DNA of 64,000 bases from Flavobacterium xueshanense (GCF_900112975.1 NZ_FONQ01000003.1:32579-96578), one strand, 5' to 3'; positions 25,347 to 33,998 are shown, counted from the stretch's first letter. Notes: generated from the letters alone by a model not told the origin. Numbers and translations: made by a program.

Positions 25347-26414
25347 ATGCTCTTCCCTTATAAATTCATAGACCATAATATTAATCACCTCCAAACTTGG
25401 ATTGATTTCTTATTTGTAAATATTTGGTGTAAAGCAGATAAAAATGTTGAGTATAATATTGAACTATTTGATAAATGTAAAGAATTACAAGAAATTGTTA
25501 GAAAAGAAGAATACAAAACAGATCCATCAGTCAGACAAGTAGATTATATAACAGGACCAATAAGAGAAATTTATGAAGAATTTCAAAAACTATCTACTCA
25601 ACAAAAAAATCAATTAAAAAGATGGTATAAAAGAAGTAATGATCTTGAAAAAATTTGTAATAATCAAAAATTATACAACCCAATTTCAAAAAATATATTA
25701 AGAAAATACTCTCCTGATTTAGCAAAAAAAATTTATAAATTTTATGTAAATCTTTACGAGAAAGGGCTTGATTTAGCAGTGATAAAAAATCAGAATGGAA
25801 ATCTTGAAAAACATTATAAAGAATTTGTAAAAATAAATACAAATGGTATTTGTCCATTTTGTGGTATTGACACTATAAGGAGTTATGAAATGAATGGACA
25901 TGAAGCTTATGACCATTTTTTGCCTAAAGAAAATTATCCATTATATGCTATAAATTTTAAAAATTTAGTACCTACTTGTCATGACTGTAATTCAACTTAT
26001 AAAACAAGGGATATTCCCATAGTATCTAAAAATAAAAAAAACAAGAGAAAGGCTTTTTATCCTTATTCAGAAAATCAGATTAATTTAAAGCTTAGGCTTC
26101 AAGTTAATATTGTCGATTACAAGTTTTATGAACATGCTAATATAGGTATTGAATTTATAACTGATTCTGAAAAGGATAAAATTAAAACTTGGAAAGAAAC
26201 TTATAATATTGAATCAAGGTATAAAGATTATTTAACGAATGAAAGTAAAGGTAAATATTGGCTAGTTAATTATATGGATGAGATGTCTGCAGCTATGAGA
26301 AATATGGAACTAACAGAACTTCCCAATCGATTAAAGAAAAACCCTTTCAGAGGCGATAATTTTTTAAAAGTCCCATTCCTTTTGGCTTGTGATGAAATTG
26401 GATTATTCCCTTAA
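25347..26414 (+). CDS. HNH endonuclease, Septu PtuB-like
   Basis: 355 residues. A C-terminal-half HNH domain has CPFCG (about 169-173), EAYDHFLPKENYP (about 184-196; the Asp-His is the catalytic HNH pair) and LVPTCHDCNSTYKTRD (about 207-222), giving a two-CxxC zinc site. The N-terminal 160 residues are helical and charged. It lies 3 bases after the ATPase gene, whose product may control its nuclease activity, as in Septu. It is longer than the compact PtuB of the first described systems. Confidence 0.85.
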   Translation: MLFPYKFIDHNINHLQTWIDFLFVNIWCKADKNVEYNIELFDKCKELQEIVRKEEYKTDPSVRQVDYITGPIREIYEEFQKLSTQQKNQLKRWYKRSNDLEKICNNQKLYNPISKNILRKYSPDLAKKIYKFYVNLYEKGLDLAVIKNQNGNLEKHYKEFVKINTNGICPFCGIDTIRSYEMNGHEAYDHFLPKENYPLYAINFKNLVPTCHDCNSTYKTRDIPIVSKNKKNKRKAFYPYSENQINLKLRLQVNIVDYKFYEHANIGIEFITDSEKDKIKTWKETYNIESRYKDYLTNESKGKYWLVNYMDEMSAAMRNMELTELPNRLKKNPFRGDNFLKVPFLLACDEIGLFP

Positions 26415-26437
26415 TTTATATAAAAAAATGATAAATT

Positions 26438-28486
26438 ATGAGTCATAAAAATCCCAAGATGTGGATTATGAAGATAACTCCTGGTGGTTCTGGAAATACT
26501 AAAAAGTATTTTGAAAACTTATTTGTTAATCAAGACGGAAAAAAATTAATTGGTTACACAAAGGAAGAAGGAGATAAAATTGAAGAGTTTTCAAATTTAT
26601 GGAAGCGAATTAAAATTGGAGACTTGGTGGTTGTTATTGAGGGTTTTAATAGAATTTTTGGTGTTGTTGAAATAACTTCAAATCATTTTGATGATGTTAA
26701 TAAAGAAGGAGATTCGGAGTCTGATTGGTTTTATCACAGAAGAAAAGCAGCATTAGTAAAATACTTTAATCCACATATTACAGCAAAATCAAATACAAAT
26801 CGGAATACAATTATAGAATATTCGGGAGAAGGTGCTCGTGATATTTGTGATATGGTTTGGAACAAAATAAAGGATGAATATTGGAAAGAAAAAGAGTTTA
26901 AAAACATGAAAGACAAAATAGAATTACTCGAATATAAAAAACAAATCATTCTTCAAGGTCCTCCTGGAACGGGTAAAACAAGATTAGCTAAGTTAATAGC
27001 GGAAGAAATGACAAAAGCAAATAAACTAGCAAGTCCAATTGATGTAATTAACAATCATTTTAAAACCTATAAACCAGACGAATCAAGAATTGCACTTCGA
27101 GAAAAAATCAATGGTTTAGTAAGTAGTTTCCAAGAAAAATTTAAAAAAGAAGACCTTAAAAATTTACCATTAGAAAACTATGCTTTGGGAACCGATGACA
27201 AAGATGGTTTTTGCTATTGGCAAGAATATATATTAACTGCTACAGGTAAATATAATGGTCAAGCAGACAAAGGAAAAATATATTGGAAGAGCGATGAACA
27301 AAAATATGTAAAGAGTGGTTTTCTGAAGTCTATTGAGGATGATAACGAGGCCATGAAAAAAATGGCTGAATTATTAGACAACATTGTAAACGAAAGACAT
27401 ATTCAAGGGGTTGATTATCCAATTGGGAAAGGCTTTGTTTTAAAAATATTGAACACTTATTTTCCTGATAAATATTTTCCAATTAATAATGAAAAATGCT
27501 TAACGAATGCTTTAAAGTTATTGGGTGAAGATACAGCTGGTTTGAACTACATTCAAAAAAACATAAAATTACAAGAACTGTTTTTAGAGAAAAAGGCAAA
27601 ATATAATACCGACATAACTAACAATGAATTCATGTATCTTTTATTTACCTATGACTTGAATGGGGTAATAAAATTCGAAAAATCAGAATTGATAGTTGAA
27701 GGTAAATATAAAATCGTACAATTTCATCCTTCCTATTCTTATGAAGATTTTGTTAGAGGTATTTCGGCAAAAACAACTAATAAAGGGATCTATTATACAG
27801 TAGAAGATAGAATATTAATTCAAATGGCGGAAGAAGCATATAAAAACCCAAATGGCAAATACATTTTAATTATTGATGAAATTAATAGAGCCAACTTACC
27901 ATCGGTTTTAGGAGAGTTAATCTATGCTTTAGAGTACAGATACAATCATAAAAAAGAAAACAACAAAGATGCAGCAGTAGAAAGCCTGTATGATAAGGCC
28001 AAAGATGGTGAAGAACCAGATCGGGTTTTATTGTTACCTGATAATTTATATATTATTGGAACCATGAATACGGCAGACAGAAGCGTGGGTCATATTGATT
28101 ATGCTATCAAAAGACGGTTTGCATTTGTAGATGTGTTACCAGAAATAGAACCTGTGCATCCATTAATTACAGAAACTTTTATAAAAATATCTAGCTTATT
28201 CGTTAAAGGTTTTGATGGTGCAGGTATTCCGCATATAATTGAAAAATCAGAATCATTAGCTTCTGATTTCAGACCTGAAGATATCTGGATTGGACATAGT
28301 TACTTCATTTGTAAAAAAGAAAACAGTAATGATAATGAAGATGACACTATTGCAAAACCAATCTTAAATATGAAATTAAAATACGAGATTATTCCTTTGC
28401 TTAAAGAATATATTAAAGATGGTATTTTGAACGAAACTGATCAAGTAAAAAATGTAATGAATGAGCTTATTTCTACAAACTTCTAA
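26438..28486 (+). CDS. mcrB: McrB-type GTPase with N-terminal EVE-like domain
   Basis: 682 residues. McrB is the AAA+ GTP-driven motor of the McrBC type IV restriction system, which cuts modified DNA. The N-terminal 130 residues (WIMKITPGGSGNTKKYFENL; LVVVIEGFNRIFGVVEI) look like an EVE/PUA-type modified-base reader. Walker A is GPPGTGKT (about 174-181), the loop FHPSYSYEDFVRG is at about 429-441, Walker B ILIIDEINRAN is at about 474-484, and TMNTADRS (about 542-549) is the McrB signature. About 240 residues separate Walker A from FHPSYSYEDF, far more than in E. coli McrB. It overlaps mcrC by 26 bases. Confidence 0.93.
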   Translation: MSHKNPKMWIMKITPGGSGNTKKYFENLFVNQDGKKLIGYTKEEGDKIEEFSNLWKRIKIGDLVVVIEGFNRIFGVVEITSNHFDDVNKEGDSESDWFYHRRKAALVKYFNPHITAKSNTNRNTIIEYSGEGARDICDMVWNKIKDEYWKEKEFKNMKDKIELLEYKKQIILQGPPGTGKTRLAKLIAEEMTKANKLASPIDVINNHFKTYKPDESRIALREKINGLVSSFQEKFKKEDLKNLPLENYALGTDDKDGFCYWQEYILTATGKYNGQADKGKIYWKSDEQKYVKSGFLKSIEDDNEAMKKMAELLDNIVNERHIQGVDYPIGKGFVLKILNTYFPDKYFPINNEKCLTNALKLLGEDTAGLNYIQKNIKLQELFLEKKAKYNTDITNNEFMYLLFTYDLNGVIKFEKSELIVEGKYKIVQFHPSYSYEDFVRGISAKTTNKGIYYTVEDRILIQMAEEAYKNPNGKYILIIDEINRANLPSVLGELIYALEYRYNHKKENNKDAAVESLYDKAKDGEEPDRVLLLPDNLYIIGTMNTADRSVGHIDYAIKRRFAFVDVLPEIEPVHPLITETFIKISSLFVKGFDGAGIPHIIEKSESLASDFRPEDIWIGHSYFICKKENSNDNEDDTIAKPILNMKLKYEIIPLLKEYIKDGILNETDQVKNVMNELISTNF

Positions 28487-29762
28487 CAGTAAACATTTTG
28501 TAGAACATCATCATTGCTACTTTGAAGATATTGCCAATGAAATTGATGTTCCAAAATTACCACAACCCATTTTGTTTTTACAAAATGAAAAGGCAGTGTG
28601 CTTTGAAATTAATGTTCATACTAGAAGAATACAAACGAATTATTATATTGGCGTCGATTGGATTATTGAAAAAGAAAAAGCCATTTACGTAGAGCCAAAA
28701 CTCAATAAGAATTCTAAAGAACAAACGGATTACCTTAAAATGTTGTTTTCGGCATTAAAACACCCAGAAGTTGCTAAACATACCTATGATTTATTCGAAA
28801 TAAAATGGGAGAAAACACCCATAGCCATCACTCAAGAACAAGATTTATTGAGTCCTTTATTAGTTGTTCAATATTTGCGTTTAGTTAAAGAAATCGTTCG
28901 TAAAGGGTTGAAAAAATCCTACTACAAAGTAGAAAACAATTTATACGCAAAAGTAAAAGGCAAAGTATTAGTAAGTCAAACCATTAAGCAAAACCTAGTC
29001 AAAAACAAACCACTCCACACCTATTGCAGCTATGATGAATTTGGGTTAAACAGTTTAGAAAACAGATTATTAAAAAAAGCCTTGGTTTTTGTTCAGCGGT
29101 ATTTGCCTACTATTAAAAATCTACAAAACGAAAAATACACCACAGAAATATTCAATTATATCAATCCCGCTTTTGAATTTGTCTCTGATGAAGTAAATCT
29201 ACATGATGTGAAACATACCAAAACAAATGCTTTTTATAAGGAATATGACGAGGCCATAAAACTGGCCAAACTTATTCTGAAACGATTTGGTTACAACATT
29301 ACAAATACCCAACAAAAAACAATTAAAACTCCTCCATTTTGGATTGATATGAGTAAATTGTTTGAATTGTATGTTTTGGGTTTATTAAAAGATGCCTATG
29401 GTAGTCATGCACTTTATGGCGGAAAAGAAGCCAAGCTTAGCTATGGTTTGCCAGATTATCTCATTACAAAAGACGGTATAAAATGTATTGCCGATGCAAA
29501 ATACAAAACCTTATACAATGAAAAAGGTCAATACGATATTGATAACATTAGACAATTGAGTGCCTATGCCAGAGATAAGAAGGTATTTAGCAAATTAGAT
29601 ATAAACGAAAAAGAAATTATTGATTGTCTTATTATTTATCCGTTAATAGACCAAAGCTCCATTTTAGATTTTAAAATTGACTTTGAATGTTTCGAAGAAG
29701 TAGATCCTTTTGTTGGCTTTAAAAAAATAGGAGTTCCAATCCCGATAATAAATAAAATATGA
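28461..29762 (+). CDS. mcrC: McrC-type nuclease subunit
   Basis: 433 residues, slightly longer than E. coli McrC. McrC stimulates McrB GTP hydrolysis and cuts the DNA. The C-terminal PD-(D/E)xK nuclease shows LPDYLIT (about 332-338) and CIADAKYKT (about 343-351). N-terminal McrB-contact sequences include a beta-rich part. The ATG at 28461 lies inside mcrB, pointing to coupled translation. The next small gene starts within its stop codon (ATGA). Confidence 0.93.
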   Translation: MSLFLQTSNSKHFVEHHHCYFEDIANEIDVPKLPQPILFLQNEKAVCFEINVHTRRIQTNYYIGVDWIIEKEKAIYVEPKLNKNSKEQTDYLKMLFSALKHPEVAKHTYDLFEIKWEKTPIAITQEQDLLSPLLVVQYLRLVKEIVRKGLKKSYYKVENNLYAKVKGKVLVSQTIKQNLVKNKPLHTYCSYDEFGLNSLENRLLKKALVFVQRYLPTIKNLQNEKYTTEIFNYINPAFEFVSDEVNLHDVKHTKTNAFYKEYDEAIKLAKLILKRFGYNITNTQQKTIKTPPFWIDMSKLFELYVLGLLKDAYGSHALYGGKEAKLSYGLPDYLITKDGIKCIADAKYKTLYNEKGQYDIDNIRQLSAYARDKKVFSKLDINEKEIIDCLIIYPLIDQSSILDFKIDFECFEEVDPFVGFKKIGVPIPIINKI

Positions 29763-29956
29763 GATACGTTTTAGCTTTTTTTCTTCCATGGCTATCCTTG
29801 ATATTACAAGGGAAAATAGGTTCTGGGATAATTTGCCTGATATTACAAATTACTATAATCGGTTGGGTTCCCGCTTGCATTTGGGCTTTTACATCCCTTA
29901 ACAGAATGTATGCAGATAGAAGAACAAATAAGATTATCAAAGAGATGAAAAAATAA
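29759..29956 (+). CDS. YqaE/Pmp3-family small membrane protein
   Basis: 65 residues with two membrane segments (MRYVLAFFLPWLSLILQG and IICLILQITIIGWVPACIWA), a layout typical of the YqaE/Pmp3 family, which helps keep membrane potential under stress. The basic C-terminus is cytoplasmic. Its ATG overlaps the mcrC stop, so it is probably the last gene of the defence operon, though its role there is unclear. Confidence 0.8.
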   Translation: MRYVLAFFLPWLSLILQGKIGSGIICLILQITIIGWVPACIWAFTSLNRMYADRRTNKIIKEMKK

Positions 29957-30004
29957 TTTAATACCTTTTAAATCCCAAACTACAAAAAAGAAACTTTAAA
30001 ATTT

Positions 30005-30403
30005 ATGAAAAAACTTTTAATTCTCGCATCCTTTCTCCTGATTTCAAACTTTGCCATAGGTCAAACCCAATTAGAAATGAATGCCACTGCCAATACTGAT
30101 TATCAAAAAGCAGATAAGGAGCTCAATTCGACCTATAAAAAGATTTTAAAAGAATACAGCATTGACTTGGTATTTATCAAAAACCTTAAAATAGCTCAAA
30201 ATATTTGGATCAAATTTCGTGATGCAGAAGTAAATATGAAATATCCCCAAAGAGAACCTGGATATTATGGAAGTATTCAACCAACATGTTGGAGAATGTA
30301 TATGACCGAATTAACCAAAAAAAGAATTAAAGAGTTAAAAATATGGTTAACTGGAATTCCTGAAGGAGACGCATGTAGTGGATCAGTTAAAATGAAAAAT
30401 TAA
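30005..30403 (+). CDS. Secreted LprI-like protein (DUF1311)
   Basis: 132 residues with a signal peptide (MKKLLILASFLLISNFAIGQ, cleavage near 20). The mature part has the LprI/DUF1311 pattern: QTQLEMNATANTDYQKADKE, LNSTYKKIL, IWIKFRDAEV, and Cys at CWRMYM and GDACSGS that may form a disulphide. Family members include lysozyme inhibitors in the periplasm. Here the target is unknown. It sits 48 bases after the YqaE-type gene. Confidence 0.82.
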   Translation: MKKLLILASFLLISNFAIGQTQLEMNATANTDYQKADKELNSTYKKILKEYSIDLVFIKNLKIAQNIWIKFRDAEVNMKYPQREPGYYGSIQPTCWRMYMTELTKKRIKELKIWLTGIPEGDACSGSVKMKN

Positions 30404-30462
30404 CTTAACGGTCCGAATTAGCAATATATACCTTATGCCGATAAAATAAACCAATATCATTT

Positions 30463-31128
30463 ATGAAAAAATACTACCTACACAACGGCACCGAAAACAT
30501 AGGTCCATATGATTTAGATGAATTAAAAGCCAAAGCAATAACAAAAAATACACAAGTATGGTGTGATGGCATGGAAGATTGGAAAAATGCAGGAGAAGTA
30601 GAAGAATTAAAAAGCATTTTGTCAGTTGTCCCTCCTCCTATTGCAAAAAGGCCTGAGATCAAACCGGAACCTATTGACAGTAATAAAAAAACACATTGGT
30701 TTTGGAGGATGACTAGAGTGTTAGGAATCCTAATTATTGTTTTTGTTGCGATTATTGCATTTGTAGATTATATGAATGCAAAAAATAGCAGTTCATCATA
30801 TGAAGAAAGTATCATGACAATAGGAGAAATGGAAGTAGCAGACCCATCTTCATATCTAAATGCAACGGGTACATATAAACCAACCTTTTTAGGAGACCAA
30901 TTAAAAATCAATGGTATAATTGAAAACAAAGCGACTGTAACAAATTATAAAGATGTAGTCATTGAAGTAATATTTTATAGCAAAACAAATTCGGAGATTG
31001 CAAGAGAACAATATACTATTTATGATTTTTTTGCTCCTAATACAAAAAAGGAATTCAAATTGAAAGTAAAAAATTATAGTAACGTCGAAACAATTGGCTG
31101 GAATGTGTTTAATGCAACTGTAAAGTAA
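30463..31128 (+). CDS. GYF_2-domain membrane protein with C-terminal FxLYD-like domain
   Basis: 221 residues. The N-terminal GYF_2 domain (1-50: YYLHNGTENIGPYDLDELKA, VWCDGMEDW) is a cytoplasmic peptide-binding-type domain. One membrane segment follows (about 83-101, GILIIVFVAIIAFVDYM). The external part (about 125-221) resembles FxLYD domains, with LKINGIIENKATVTNYKDVV and VIFYSKTNSE. It is preceded by a 59-base gap and followed by a terminator, so it ends the last island transcription unit. Confidence 0.82.
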   Translation: MKKYYLHNGTENIGPYDLDELKAKAITKNTQVWCDGMEDWKNAGEVEELKSILSVVPPPIAKRPEIKPEPIDSNKKTHWFWRMTRVLGILIIVFVAIIAFVDYMNAKNSSSSYEESIMTIGEMEVADPSSYLNATGTYKPTFLGDQLKINGIIENKATVTNYKDVVIEVIFYSKTNSEIAREQYTIYDFFAPNTKKEFKLKVKNYSNVETIGWNVFNATVK

Positions 31129-31244
31129 AATTAGAATTTAATTTAGTCCTTTATAAAATCTATCTCTCCGAAGTTTTCTCACTTTGAAGTTTTTTGGAGA
31201 AATTATAACCGGGACCCAGAAATACTAAATTATTGGAAATTAAT

Positions 31245-31268
31245 AAAACCGCAATTGCGGTTTTTTTT
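31245..31268 (+). terminator. Intrinsic terminator at the end of the cargo genes
   Basis: AAAACCGCAA (31245-31254) is followed directly by its complement TTGCGGTTTT and extra T residues. The stem has no real loop in the ideal pairing, so it is formed by the outer 7-8 pairs. It lies 116 bases after the GYF_2 gene. Confidence 0.7.
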
Positions 31269-31330
31269 GTGCCTAAAATTAAAGTTCGTAATTAAATCTA
31301 TTAACAAATACTATCAACTACTCCCAGTCA

Positions 31331-31480
31331 AGGAAGGATTAGGAAGAATTCAGAAAGATTCAGAAAGATTTATTACTCTTAAAATCTGTAAGCTTCAAAA
31401 TCCTACCAAAAGTTACCCTAAGTTACTTTATTGTAACAAATTCTACTGAATGTTTCCCTAACCTACCAAATCCTTCTAAG
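31331..31480. repeat. 10-bp phased short repeats
   Basis: Four tandem decamers fill 31331-31370: AGGAAGGATT, AGGAAGAATT, CAGAAAGATT and CAGAAAGATT. Related 10-bp spaced elements follow to about 31480: AGTTACCCTA then AGTTACTTTA (31411-31430), and TCCTACCAAA (31401-31410) with ACCTACCAAA (31461-31470). The spacing of one helical turn suggests protein binding along one DNA face. The only open frame across it (64 codons) looks fortuitous. Confidence 0.6.
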
Positions 31481-31586
31481 CATACAAATTAAAACCAAAT
31501 ATTTGCTATGTGGATTACAGACCTCAACTACATACTCCTTCTTATTTTCTAGCTATTGAGAAACAACGTTCATTGTGAACAAAAAA

Positions 31587-31696
31587 AATCCGGACAAATG
31601 TAAACGAACCAACACTAATCCAAACAAATGTGATCAAATCCAGACAAATGTGAACAAATCCGGACAAATGTGAGCGAATCCAAACAAATGCGAACA
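31587..31696. repeat. Five 20-bp iteron-like repeats
   Basis: Units with consensus AATCCRRACAAATGYGAAYR start at 31587, 31617, 31637, 31657 and 31677. The last four are exact head-to-tail 20-bp units; the first is set off by a 10-bp half-turn insert. A period of two helical turns points to a cooperative protein-binding array. The 31,129-31,769 gap holds this array, the 10-bp array and the terminator at 31245, with no convincing gene. Confidence 0.75.
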
Positions 31697-31769
31697 GGCA
31701 TATAATTTAAAATCAAACATTTGTAATTAAAACAAACTCATTGTTTGTTGTTTACCTAAAAACTAATTA

Positions 31770-31973
31770 ATGACTGCTAATACGGTATATGATATTTTTC
31801 TTGCTCTTCCAGAAATGGAAAGGCAACGTCATATTGAATTAGTAAATGAGTATAAAAGGAAAGAAGACAATAAATATGCTATCATACCCAAAAAAAAGAA
31901 AAAAGAGTTCTCCTATACTAGACAAGATGCAATAGATTATCTGCTAAAAAATGTATTTTGCACAAAAAAATAG
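31770..31973 (+). CDS. Small hypothetical protein at the island end
   Basis: 67 residues starting MTANTVYDIFLALPEMERQR, rich in Lys (KKKKKEFSYTRQDAIDYLLK). Small proteins of this kind are found near integrases in Flavobacterium. The layout of a short helix and a basic tail would suit a DNA-binding accessory factor, for example an excision helper, but no HTH is evident. It lies 73 bases after the 20-bp array and about 320 bases before the tRNA fragment. Confidence 0.55.
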   Translation: MTANTVYDIFLALPEMERQRHIELVNEYKRKEDNKYAIIPKKKKKEFSYTRQDAIDYLLKNVFCTKK

Positions 31974-32202
31974 TTTAAAACTTATTCCATCACTCTCCTC
32001 TTTTCAGTTATTAATATGCCCGTGGCTTGATCTTTAAAAGAAAATTAAGGCCTTTACTTGATTTTGAATAGCTAAATAACAATCTTATTTATTTAGCACA
32101 ATAACCCTAATTTTTAACGGAATTTAACTTCAAAAATAAATAAAAATCTATAGCTTTTTTTTGAAAAAAGAAGTAATTTAGTATTGAAAATAATTTCAAA
32201 AA

Positions 32203-32238
32203 CAGTACACTAAACAGTACACCAAACCGTACACTTTT
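32203..32238. repeat. Three 12-bp repeats near the attachment site
   Basis: CAGTACACTAAA (32203-32214), CAGTACACCAAA (32215-32226) and CCGTACACTTTT (32227-32238) lie head to tail, about 58 bases before the tRNA fragment. They are candidates for integrase or accessory-protein binding. The rest of the 31,974-32,594 gap holds the tRNA fragment, its terminator and otherwise featureless AT-rich DNA. Confidence 0.65.
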
Positions 32239-32296
32239 TTTAGAAAACATACCTTTTAAAGGCAAAAAAGGGATTTAATTTAGTAGGAAAATTAAT

Positions 32297-32340
32297 TCAT
32301 AACCCTGAGGTCCCGAGTTCAAATCTCGGTCTCGCTACCA
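32297..32340 (+). other. Attachment site: 3' half of a tRNA-Met(CAT) gene
   Basis: The segment begins in an anticodon loop (CAT at 32298-32300, then AA), runs through the anticodon-stem 3' side ACCCT, a short variable loop GAGGTC, a T-arm CCGAG-TTCAAAT-CTCGG, an acceptor 3' strand TCTCGCT, the discriminator A and CCA. Upstream bases (AGGAAAATTAATT) do not pair with the anticodon stem and no D-arm or 5' acceptor AGCGAGA is present. It is therefore a tRNA 3' fragment, as left by tyrosine-recombinase integration. The intact gene should lie left of base 1. Confidence 0.85.
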
Positions 32341-32344
32341 AAAC

Positions 32345-32378
32345 AAAAACCCTAACATCAATATGTTAGGGTTTTTTT
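32345..32378 (+). terminator. Terminator of the split tRNA gene
   Basis: AAAAACCCTAACAT (32345-32358) pairs with ATGTTAGGGTTTTT (32363-32376) around CAAT, followed by more T. It directly follows the tRNA CCA end and marks the return to host DNA. Confidence 0.85.
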
Positions 32379-32594
32379 AGGACTAAACATTATGTTTAGA
32401 AAATACAGACTTTAAAACTGTGAAGTGAGGAAAGAAAGTGAGGGATTTTATGAATTGAGATAAAAAAATCACTGAACATGAAGCAGTAAAGGTATCGATG
32501 AAATCTAGTTTTTCTTTTAAATCATTTGAACTGTAGCCTAATGTTTTTATTCCCAAGCTACCAAATTTAAAAATCTTATTGCTTTTTTATTAAT

Positions 32595-33548
32595 CTACTC
32601 GTCATATTGTTTTTGAATTGTGAAAATCTTGCGTGGATTATTCTCTACATATTTGTAAATTAACCCCATAATATATTGATTTCTTTTGTAAAGTGTAACA
32701 TAATCCTTTATTTCTGCAGGATCCGCAATTGCAATATCAGAAGTAATGTACCCCACACCGTAAAAGTGAGTATTTTCCACGCAAATGCAACTGCGTTCAT
32801 CTGTAGTTCTACCTTTATCAATCATGGCAAAACTGGTCCTACTTCTCCGTAAAGATTGGATAGCATTTTCGACTTTTTCATTATGAATATCTACATCTGG
32901 CAAATTAATAAAATCACATGCCCGTATATTTATTTTATTTTCTGCCGTGCATTAATGACAAAATCTAGAATCCAAGTCAAACTGCTGCGCAAAACTCTGT
33001 AATACATTTAAACCCTAAAAATTTTTTTTGACTAAAATGTTCAATAGAAGACCTAAACTTCGTTAGTTTTCCAATTGCTAAATATTTTATCCATTTCTGG
33101 CTTCTTATTGGTAAAGACCATATTTAGGCATAAAGCGTTTGAGCGCACGATTATATGCTGGCCATAGTTTTTTGATTTCTGTACATTCTAATACTAGTGC
33201 CATTAATTCCGTAGCACAAATTTGAAATGATATACTATCAATTTCTCGTGAAAAATTTTGTCTTTGTAAACTTATATTATTGCACGTGAAATGAGAAGCC
33301 ACTCGTTTTTTAATATTAACCGCTTTTCGAACATAAATAACTGTTTTCATTGCATTATAAAAATAATACACACCCGATTTTTCGGGTAATTGAATAAAAT
33401 CATCCGGTGGTAGATTAGCAGGCAAACGCTGATCTTGTGCTGTTTTTTTTGATCATTTGATGAATGTGACCCTCTTGATCGCATGCTAATAATCTAGAGA
33501 ATAATATAGCGGTTGCACCTGCATCACCTCCAGCACGATGCCTATTCT
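32595..33548 (-). pseudogene. Truncated, frameshifted exonuclease/GIY-YIG gene
   Basis: Remnant of a fused DnaQ-like exonuclease and GIY-YIG nuclease common in Flavobacterium. From the 5' side it starts inside the exonuclease domain (IPLKNRHRAGGDAGATAILF, with the HRAGGDA motif), then a run of eight A residues near 33455 shifts the frame where seven would keep it open. The GIY-YIG part follows (SGVYYFYNAMKTVIYVRKAV, 33105-33425). Further stops lie at 32904-33104. The last piece (32595-32903) keeps the family C-terminus (IDKGRTTDERSC). The N-terminal half of the exonuclease is gone. Confidence 0.8.
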
Positions 33549-33998
33549 TTAGCGGAATATCCACGCTTTGTCATAATAATATAAGGAGTCCTCATTATTA
33601 GAAAGTTGTTTAAATGAAATGCCCAACTGATTATACGCCGATGCTTGATAGCGTAAATCCCCTTGCGAGTAAGGCAAGGCTTCGATTAGATTTTTTTCGC
33701 TCCCTAAATAATCCCCAAAAACCTCTTGAATAACAACCGTTTGAACTAAATTATAGGTAATCATTAGACTATCGATTTCTAACTCAGATAAAATTTCGGA
33801 ACGGTTAAAAAAATAAAAAGCACTATCCAACTTTTGATTTGCATAATTTGCCATTCCTAAGTCTAAAAACTTTCTCGCCTGAATGCTATTTTCTATTGTG
33901 GTATCTTCAGTAAATAATGAGGCTTTAGTCTTTGAAGTTTCTTTACAAGAATAAAGAATAAAAAGTAATAAAAAAACAAAAAACGGGGGACGCTACAT
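33549..33998 (-). pseudogene. Truncated TPR lipoprotein with a stop at codon 2
   Basis: Reading from ATG at 33998, the second codon is TAG, then the frame continues RPPFFVFLLLFILYSCKETS, a clear lipoprotein signal with lipobox Cys. TPR-like helices follow (ANQKLDSAFYFFNRSEILSE; AYNQLGISFKQLSNNEDSLYYYDKAW). The likely ancestral codon is AAG (Lys), typical after Met in such signals. The frame breaks off at about 33560, where it runs into the exonuclease remnant. This looks like the N-terminal third of a TPR signalling protein. Confidence 0.7.

Noticed and set aside
31255..31449. 64-codon open frame
   Set aside because: It overlaps a terminator and the 10-bp repeats, and its product shows repeat-derived low-complexity sequence.
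31587..31696. CRISPR-like array
   Set aside because: The units are head to tail with no unique spacers between them, and no cas genes are in the window.
32281..32340. Complete tRNA gene
   Set aside because: Only the anticodon-loop-to-CCA part is present; the D-arm and 5' acceptor strand are missing and upstream bases do not pair.
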